From NCBI RefSeq assembly GCF_002803065.1, contig NZ_NNBL01000002.1, forward strand, positions 558,001-622,000: a stretch of DNA of 64,000 bases. The letters run 5' to 3'. Positions within the stretch are counted from its first letter, which is position 1; each line of letters begins with the position of its first letter. Both the position numbers and the translations under genes were made by a program. Shown here in pieces: positions 60,054 through 64,000 of the stretch. A model generated the notes under the pieces. It did not search any database, had not been told where the DNA came from, and saw only the letters and a program-made list of their open reading frames with translations. The stretch is from Streptomyces sp. CB01635 (GTDB lineage Bacteria; Actinomycetota; Actinomycetes; Streptomycetales; Streptomycetaceae).

Positions 60054-61823
60054 TCACGCCCCTGCCTTGGTGGCGCCGACGGTGCTGTCGGGCAGGCTTT
60101 GTTGTTCTGGGATGTCGAGTTGGCCGGTCTCGTGGAATTCGAGTTGGCGGCGGCGGTTGGCGATGATGCCTTCGGGGCGGAAGCGCATGAGGATGACGAG
60201 TGCGATGCCGAAGGCGAGGAGCTCGTATTCCTTGAGGAAGGTGAGCTTTTCGGGGATGAGGTAGAGGAGTGAGGCGCCGAGGAGGGGTCCGCTGACGGTG
60301 CCCATGCCGCCGAGGACGACGGCGGCGAGGAGGAAGGCGCTGTTGGGGGGTGCGGCGCCGGCGAACTGGTAGGGGCTGGGTACGACGCTGTAGGTGACGT
60401 GGGCGCTGACGGTGCCGGCGAGGCCGGCGAGGGTGGCGCCGAGTGCGAAGGCGATGAGCTTGACGCGGAAGCCGTTGATGCCCATGGCGGTGGCGGCGGT
60501 CTCGTCTTCGCGGATGGCGATCCAGGAGCGGCCGATGCGGGAGTCGGCGGCGCGGGTGAAGACGAGTACGACGAGCGCCGTGATGAGGAGCATCAGGAAG
60601 AAGTAGTTGGCGAATCGGCCGAGGGTGAATCCGGCGACGTCGTGGCTGGCCCCGAGGTTGAATCCGAAGATTTCGAGGTCGGGGATGGAGGGGATTCCGT
60701 CGGGGCCGTTGGTGATGTCGGGTCCGGAGGAGCCGTCCATGTTGTTGACGGCGATGCGGAAGATCTCTCCGAAGCCGAGGGTGACGATGGCGAGGTAGTC
60801 GCCGCGCAGTCGCAGGGTGGGGGCGCCGATGAGGACGCCGAAGACGAGTGAGGCTGCCATGCCGGTGAGGGCGGCGGCCCAGAACGGGAACTGGACTCCG
60901 GAGAAGCGGGAGAACTCGGAGCCGGAGACGAGGGCGGCGGCGTAGGCGCCGACGCCGAGGAAGGCGACGTATCCGAGGTCGAGGAGTCCGGTGAGGCCGA
61001 CGACGATGTTGAGGCCGAGGGCGACGGTGGCGAAGATCAGGATGTTGACGCCGAGGTTGGCGTTGTGGTCTTCGCTCTGGGTGAAGGGGAAGATCGCTGC
61101 GGCGAGGAAGGCGATGCCGGTGGCGAAGCCTTTGTTCTGGGCGCAGAGGGTGGAGAAGCGGTCGAGCTGTCCGGCGTGGACGAGGGCCCAGGCGACGAAG
61201 ACGAGGAGGAGGACGAAGCCGATGAAGGTTTCGCTCTCTTCGTCGTTGATGCCGATGCCGTAGGTGAAGGCGATGAGGCCGAGGGTGATGCCGAGGGTGA
61301 CGATCAGCCGCTGTGTCCAGCCGGGGAGTTGGCCGGTGGGTGCGGGCTGGTCGGGCTTGGTGAGGTAGGCCTTGGCCGTGTCGCCGGGGCGGGGCAGGGC
61401 GAGGGCGCCGAGGACGGGGAGTGCGGAGGCGACGGCGGCGACGTAGGCGCCGGGGTCGAGGTTGGCGAGTCCGCCGAGTTCGACTGCGATGGCGATGGCC
61501 GCGTACCAGCAGACGGTGAAGCCGGCGAGGGTGGTGAGGAGGATCGGGGAGGTGGCGCCGGCGGGGTTGAGCCGGTGCAGTCCTCGCACGTTCCACAGGG
61601 GGAGGGTGAAGAGGAGGGTGATGAGTCCTGCGACGAGGGCGATGGTCTGGAGGCCCGCGGGGTAGCCGTAGACGGTGAGGTCGCCGGGGAAGTCGGAGGT
61701 CCAGGTCCAGGACATGAAGGTGCTGGCGATGGTGGCGACGGCGCCGGCGGCGATGAGGACGCGGGGGGCGCCTGCGGGGAGGGTGATCAGGCCGCGGGCG
61801 GTGTCGGTCTTCTGTGTGGTCAT
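60054..61823 (-). CDS. livM: Branched-chain amino-acid ABC permease LivM, N-terminally extended
   Basis: A 589-residue membrane protein. The C-terminal part is the LivM permease core (LGLNIVVGLTGLLDLGYVAFLGVGAYAAAL, PTLRLRGDYLAIVTLGFGEIFRI, RIGRSWIAIREDETAATAMGI). Ordinary LivM proteins have roughly 320-430 residues; here about 200 extra residues with at least four more hydrophobic segments precede the core. The ATG at 61823 lies 5 bp after the livH stop; a GTG three codons upstream, overlapping livH, is an alternative start. It forms the membrane channel with LivH. Confidence 0.9.
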   Translation of the reverse strand: MTTQKTDTARGLITLPAGAPRVLIAAGAVATIASTFMSWTWTSDFPGDLTVYGYPAGLQTIALVAGLITLLFTLPLWNVRGLHRLNPAGATSPILLTTLAGFTVCWYAAIAIAVELGGLANLDPGAYVAAVASALPVLGALALPRPGDTAKAYLTKPDQPAPTGQLPGWTQRLIVTLGITLGLIAFTYGIGINDEESETFIGFVLLLVFVAWALVHAGQLDRFSTLCAQNKGFATGIAFLAAAIFPFTQSEDHNANLGVNILIFATVALGLNIVVGLTGLLDLGYVAFLGVGAYAAALVSGSEFSRFSGVQFPFWAAALTGMAASLVFGVLIGAPTLRLRGDYLAIVTLGFGEIFRIAVNNMDGSSGPDITNGPDGIPSIPDLEIFGFNLGASHDVAGFTLGRFANYFFLMLLITALVVLVFTRAADSRIGRSWIAIREDETAATAMGINGFRVKLIAFALGATLAGLAGTVSAHVTYSVVPSPYQFAGAAPPNSAFLLAAVVLGGMGTVSGPLLGASLLYLIPEKLTFLKEYELLAFGIALVILMRFRPEGIIANRRRQLEFHETGQLDIPEQQSLPDSTVGATKAGA

Positions 61824-61828
61824 GGTGA

Positions 61829-62758
61829 TCACGCCCTGTCCGCGACGCGTTCGCCGAGCAGGCCTTGTGGCCGTAGCAGCAGTACGAGGATGAGGAGGAC
61901 GAAGGCCCAGACGGAGGCCCAGCCCTGGCCGCCGAACTGTTCCATGCCGGGGATGTCGGCGACGTAGGCGGTGGCCATTGCTTCGGCGAGGCCGAGGACG
62001 ACGCCGCCGAGCATGGCGCCGTAGATGTTGCCGATGCCGCCGAGCACGGCTGCGGTGAAGGCCTTGAGTCCGGCCTGGAAGCCCATGTCGTACTGGACGG
62101 AGCCGTACTTGAGGCCGTAGGCGACGCCGGCGACGGCGGCGAAGATGCCGCCGATGGCGAAGGCGATCACGATGATGCGGTTGGTGTCGATGCCCATGAG
62201 CTGGGAGGTGTCCGGGTCCTGGGCGGTGGCCTGCATGGCGCGGCCGGTGCGGGAGAGGCGGACGAAGAAGGCGAGGGCGGCCATGCACAGGGGGGCGGCG
62301 ATGATCAGGAAGACGTCGCCGCTCTGGATGCGGATGTCACCCAAGTGGTAGGGCCCGAACGGGAGTTGTGGGAAGACGCGGGCGCTCTTGGCGTCGGGGT
62401 ACCAGTTGAAGACGGCCTGCTGGAGTGCGAGGGAGAGGCCGATCGCGGTGATGAGGGGGGCCAGGCGTGGCGCGCCGCGCAGTGGCCGGTACGCGAAGCG
62501 TTCGGCTCCGACGGCGATGAGGGTGGCGACGAGTGCGCCTCCGATGAGCATGGCCGGTAGGGCTATCCACATGGATATGCCGTCGGGGAGCGCGAGGTAG
62601 ACCGTGAGTGCGCCGAAGCCGCCGGTCATGAAGATCTCGCCGTGGGCGAAGTTGATGAGCTGGACGATGCCGTACACCATCGTGTAGCCGATGGCGATCA
62701 GCCCGTACATCGAGCCGAGGAACAGCCCGTTGGCCAGCTGCTGCGGCAGGGTGTTCAC
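61829..62758 (-). CDS. livH: Branched-chain amino-acid ABC permease LivH
   Basis: A 309-residue membrane permease: LPQQLANGLFLGSMYGLIAIGYTMVYGIVQLINFAHGEIFMTGGF, the RTGRAMQATAQDPDTSQLMGIDTNRIIVIAFAIGG loop that contacts the ATPases, and LGGIGNIYGAMLGGVVLGLAEA. It pairs with LivM. The GTG at 62758 follows ATGGAGG. A stem-loop separates it from livK upstream. Confidence 0.94.
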   Translation of the reverse strand: MNTLPQQLANGLFLGSMYGLIAIGYTMVYGIVQLINFAHGEIFMTGGFGALTVYLALPDGISMWIALPAMLIGGALVATLIAVGAERFAYRPLRGAPRLAPLITAIGLSLALQQAVFNWYPDAKSARVFPQLPFGPYHLGDIRIQSGDVFLIIAAPLCMAALAFFVRLSRTGRAMQATAQDPDTSQLMGIDTNRIIVIAFAIGGIFAAVAGVAYGLKYGSVQYDMGFQAGLKAFTAAVLGGIGNIYGAMLGGVVLGLAEAMATAYVADIPGMEQFGGQGWASVWAFVLLILVLLLRPQGLLGERVADRA

Positions 62759-62803
62759 CGCGTGGCCTCCATGGGTGGGGAGAGTGGGGCAGGGATATGG
62801 GTG

Positions 62804-62841
62804 GGGCCGCGCGGTGACGGGTCGTCGTGGCCGCGCGGCCC
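62804..62841 (-). promoter_or_regulatory. Intercistronic stem-loop between livK and livH
   Basis: GGGCCGCGCGG (62804-62814) pairs perfectly with CCGCGCGGCCC (62831-62841), in the 110-bp gap after livK. Such hairpins after binding-protein genes often act as partial terminators or 3' stabilisers, making more binding protein than membrane components. Confidence 0.6.
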
Positions 62842-62868
62842 TGTGTGGTGCGTGCGGTGCGGGGTGGG

Positions 62869-64000
62869 TCAGCCGGCGTCGTAGGTGCCGCTCTTGACGG
62901 CCTTCCACTCGCCCTTGGTGACCTGGTAGACGGTGAGCTGCTTGTTGGTGGTGTCGCCGTACTCGTCGAAGGCGACGGGGCCGGCGATGCCGTCGAACTT
63001 GCCCTTCTGGACCTCTTCGACGATCTTGCCGCGCGCGTCGGACGGGACCTTGCCGTCCTTCACGACGTTGCCGATGGCCTTGATGATGGCGGTCGCGGCG
63101 TCGTAGGAGTAGCCGCCGTAGGTGCCGTAGTCGCCGGGGTACTTCTTCGCCTTGTAGGTGGAGATGAAGTCCTTGGCGGCGGGCAGCGTGGTGACCGGGA
63201 CGCCGACGGAGGTGGAGAGGTCGCCCTCGGCGGACTTTCCGGCGGTCTTGATGTACGTGTCGGAGAACATGCCGTCACCGCCGAAGAGCGGGATCTTGGC
63301 GCCGGCGTCCTTGAGCTGCTTGGTGAGGATCTGCGACTCGTCGTACTGGCCGCCGTAGTAGAGCAGGTCGGCGCCGGAGTTCTTGATCTTGGTGACGAGG
63401 GTGGAGAAGTCCTTGTCGCCGGTGTTGACGTGGTCGGTGCCGACGACCTTGCCGCCGGTCTTCTTGAAGCCCGCGGTGAAGAGCTTGGCGAGGCCGGCGC
63501 CGTAGGTCTGCTTGTCGTCTACGACGTAGACCTTCTTCTTCTTGAGCGTGTTGTACGCGTAGTCGGCCGCGAAGCCACCCTGGAGGGCGTCGGTGGTGGC
63601 GGTGCGGAAGTACGACTTGTACGGGCGCTTCTTCGAGGTCTGCCAGTCCTTGCCCTGGGTGAGCTCGGGCGCCGTGTTGGAGGGCGAGATCTCGACGAGG
63701 TTGGCCGTCGCGAAGACCTGCTGCATGGAGGTGGCCACACCGGAGTTGAGGGGGCCGACGACTCCGAGGACGTCCTTGTTGCTGACGAGGGCGGTGGCGT
63801 TCTGCTGGCCGGTGGCGGGGACGGCCTTGTCGTCGAGCGCCTTGACCTTGAACGTGACGCCGGGAACGGTGTTCTTCTTGTTGGCGTCGTCGACGGCGAT
63901 CTGGACGCCGTACTGGATACCGAGGCCGGTTGCGGAGTTCGCGCCGGTGAGCGGGGCGTCGACGCCGATCACGACGGTGGTCTTCTTGCTGCTGTCGCTG
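62869..64000 (-). CDS. livK: Branched-chain amino-acid substrate-binding protein LivK, 5' end cut off
   Basis: At least 377 residues of a type I periplasmic-binding protein: SKKTTVVIGVDAPLTGANSATGLGIQYGVQIAVDDANKKN, VLGVVGPLNSGVATSMQQVFATANLVEISPSNTAPELTQ, FRTATTDALQGGFAADYAYNTLKKKKVYVVDDKQTYGAGLAKLFTAGFKKTGG and GADLLYYGGQYDESQILTKQLKDAG. It should be a lipoprotein that captures Leu/Ile/Val for LivHMGF. The signal peptide and start lie beyond the right edge. Confidence 0.94.
   Translation of the reverse strand, partial: SDSSKKTTVVIGVDAPLTGANSATGLGIQYGVQIAVDDANKKNTVPGVTFKVKALDDKAVPATGQQNATALVSNKDVLGVVGPLNSGVATSMQQVFATANLVEISPSNTAPELTQGKDWQTSKKRPYKSYFRTATTDALQGGFAADYAYNTLKKKKVYVVDDKQTYGAGLAKLFTAGFKKTGGKVVGTDHVNTGDKDFSTLVTKIKNSGADLLYYGGQYDESQILTKQLKDAGAKIPLFGGDGMFSDTYIKTAGKSAEGDLSTSVGVPVTTLPAAKDFISTYKAKKYPGDYGTYGGYSYDAATAIIKAIGNVVKDGKVPSDARGKIVEEVQKGKFDGIAGPVAFDEYGDTTNKQLTVYQVTKGEWKAVKSGTYDAG

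Overview
The DNA is very GC-rich, with strong third-position GC bias, GTG starts, many 1-4 bp start/stop overlaps and long GC hairpin terminators. The gene content (gltBD, a GH46 chitosanase, pyruvate kinase, an ANTAR response regulator, a liv transporter, tightly packed TetR/IclR/PadR/AraC regulators) points to a Streptomyces chromosome. From memory, S. coelicolor also has gltBD, chitosanase, pyk2, the ANTAR regulator and liv genes close together. The two ends of the window therefore look like conserved chromosome, and the middle looks like an accessory block inserted into it.

Layout. 1-5.2 kb: end of gltB, gltD, a gene remnant, a secreted chitosanase and a rhomboid protease with an N-terminal zinc-binding region. 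5.3-41 kb: a large steroid-nucleus degradation cluster. Its C/D-ring part (5.3-28.4 kb) holds fadD3, four acyl-CoA dehydrogenases, two enoyl-CoA hydratase-type genes (one EchA20-like), short-chain dehydrogenases, kstR2, fadA6, ipdC and a single gene that fuses ipdA and ipdB. Its A/B-ring part (28.6-41 kb) holds hsaE-hsaG-hsaF-kshA-small protein-kshB and hsaA-hsaD-hsaC-hsaB-kstD. At its left edge lies a module of a luciferase-like monooxygenase, an SDR, an esterase, a second HsaB-like flavin reductase and a PadR regulator. A cold-shock protein, a DEAD-box helicase and a tyrosine phosphatase interrupt the C/D-ring genes. 41-57.5 kb: ankyrin/HEAT protein, zinc metalloprotease, GH35 beta-galactosidase with a divergent AraC regulator, chorismate mutase, aminopeptidase N, a PLP decarboxylase/N-hydroxylase pair, 5'-nucleotidase, SIMPL protein, pyruvate kinase, and a LAGLIDADG protein beside a tRNA with anticodon CAA. 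57.7-64 kb: ANTAR regulator and a livK-H-M-G-F branched-chain amino-acid ABC transporter, livK being cut by the window end.

How the genes work together. KstD and KshAB open ring B of a 3-ketosteroid. HsaAB, HsaC and HsaD oxidise and cleave ring A, giving a C6 dienoate and the C/D-ring acid HIP. HsaE, HsaF and HsaG turn the dienoate into pyruvate and propionyl-CoA. FadD3 activates HIP, and FadE30, the SDRs, IpdC, EchA20, IpdAB, further FadEs and FadA6 degrade it. No sterol side-chain genes (cyp125, ltp2, fadE26-29, mce4) are present, so the block by itself suits C19 steroids or partly degraded sterols.

Most notable observations: the ipdA-ipdB fusion; a single-base frameshift in kshB; three separate palindromic operator families, one per cluster-linked regulator; a 27-bp perfect inverted repeat after the cold-shock gene; and a tRNA with a leucine anticodon (CAA) but a short class I variable loop.
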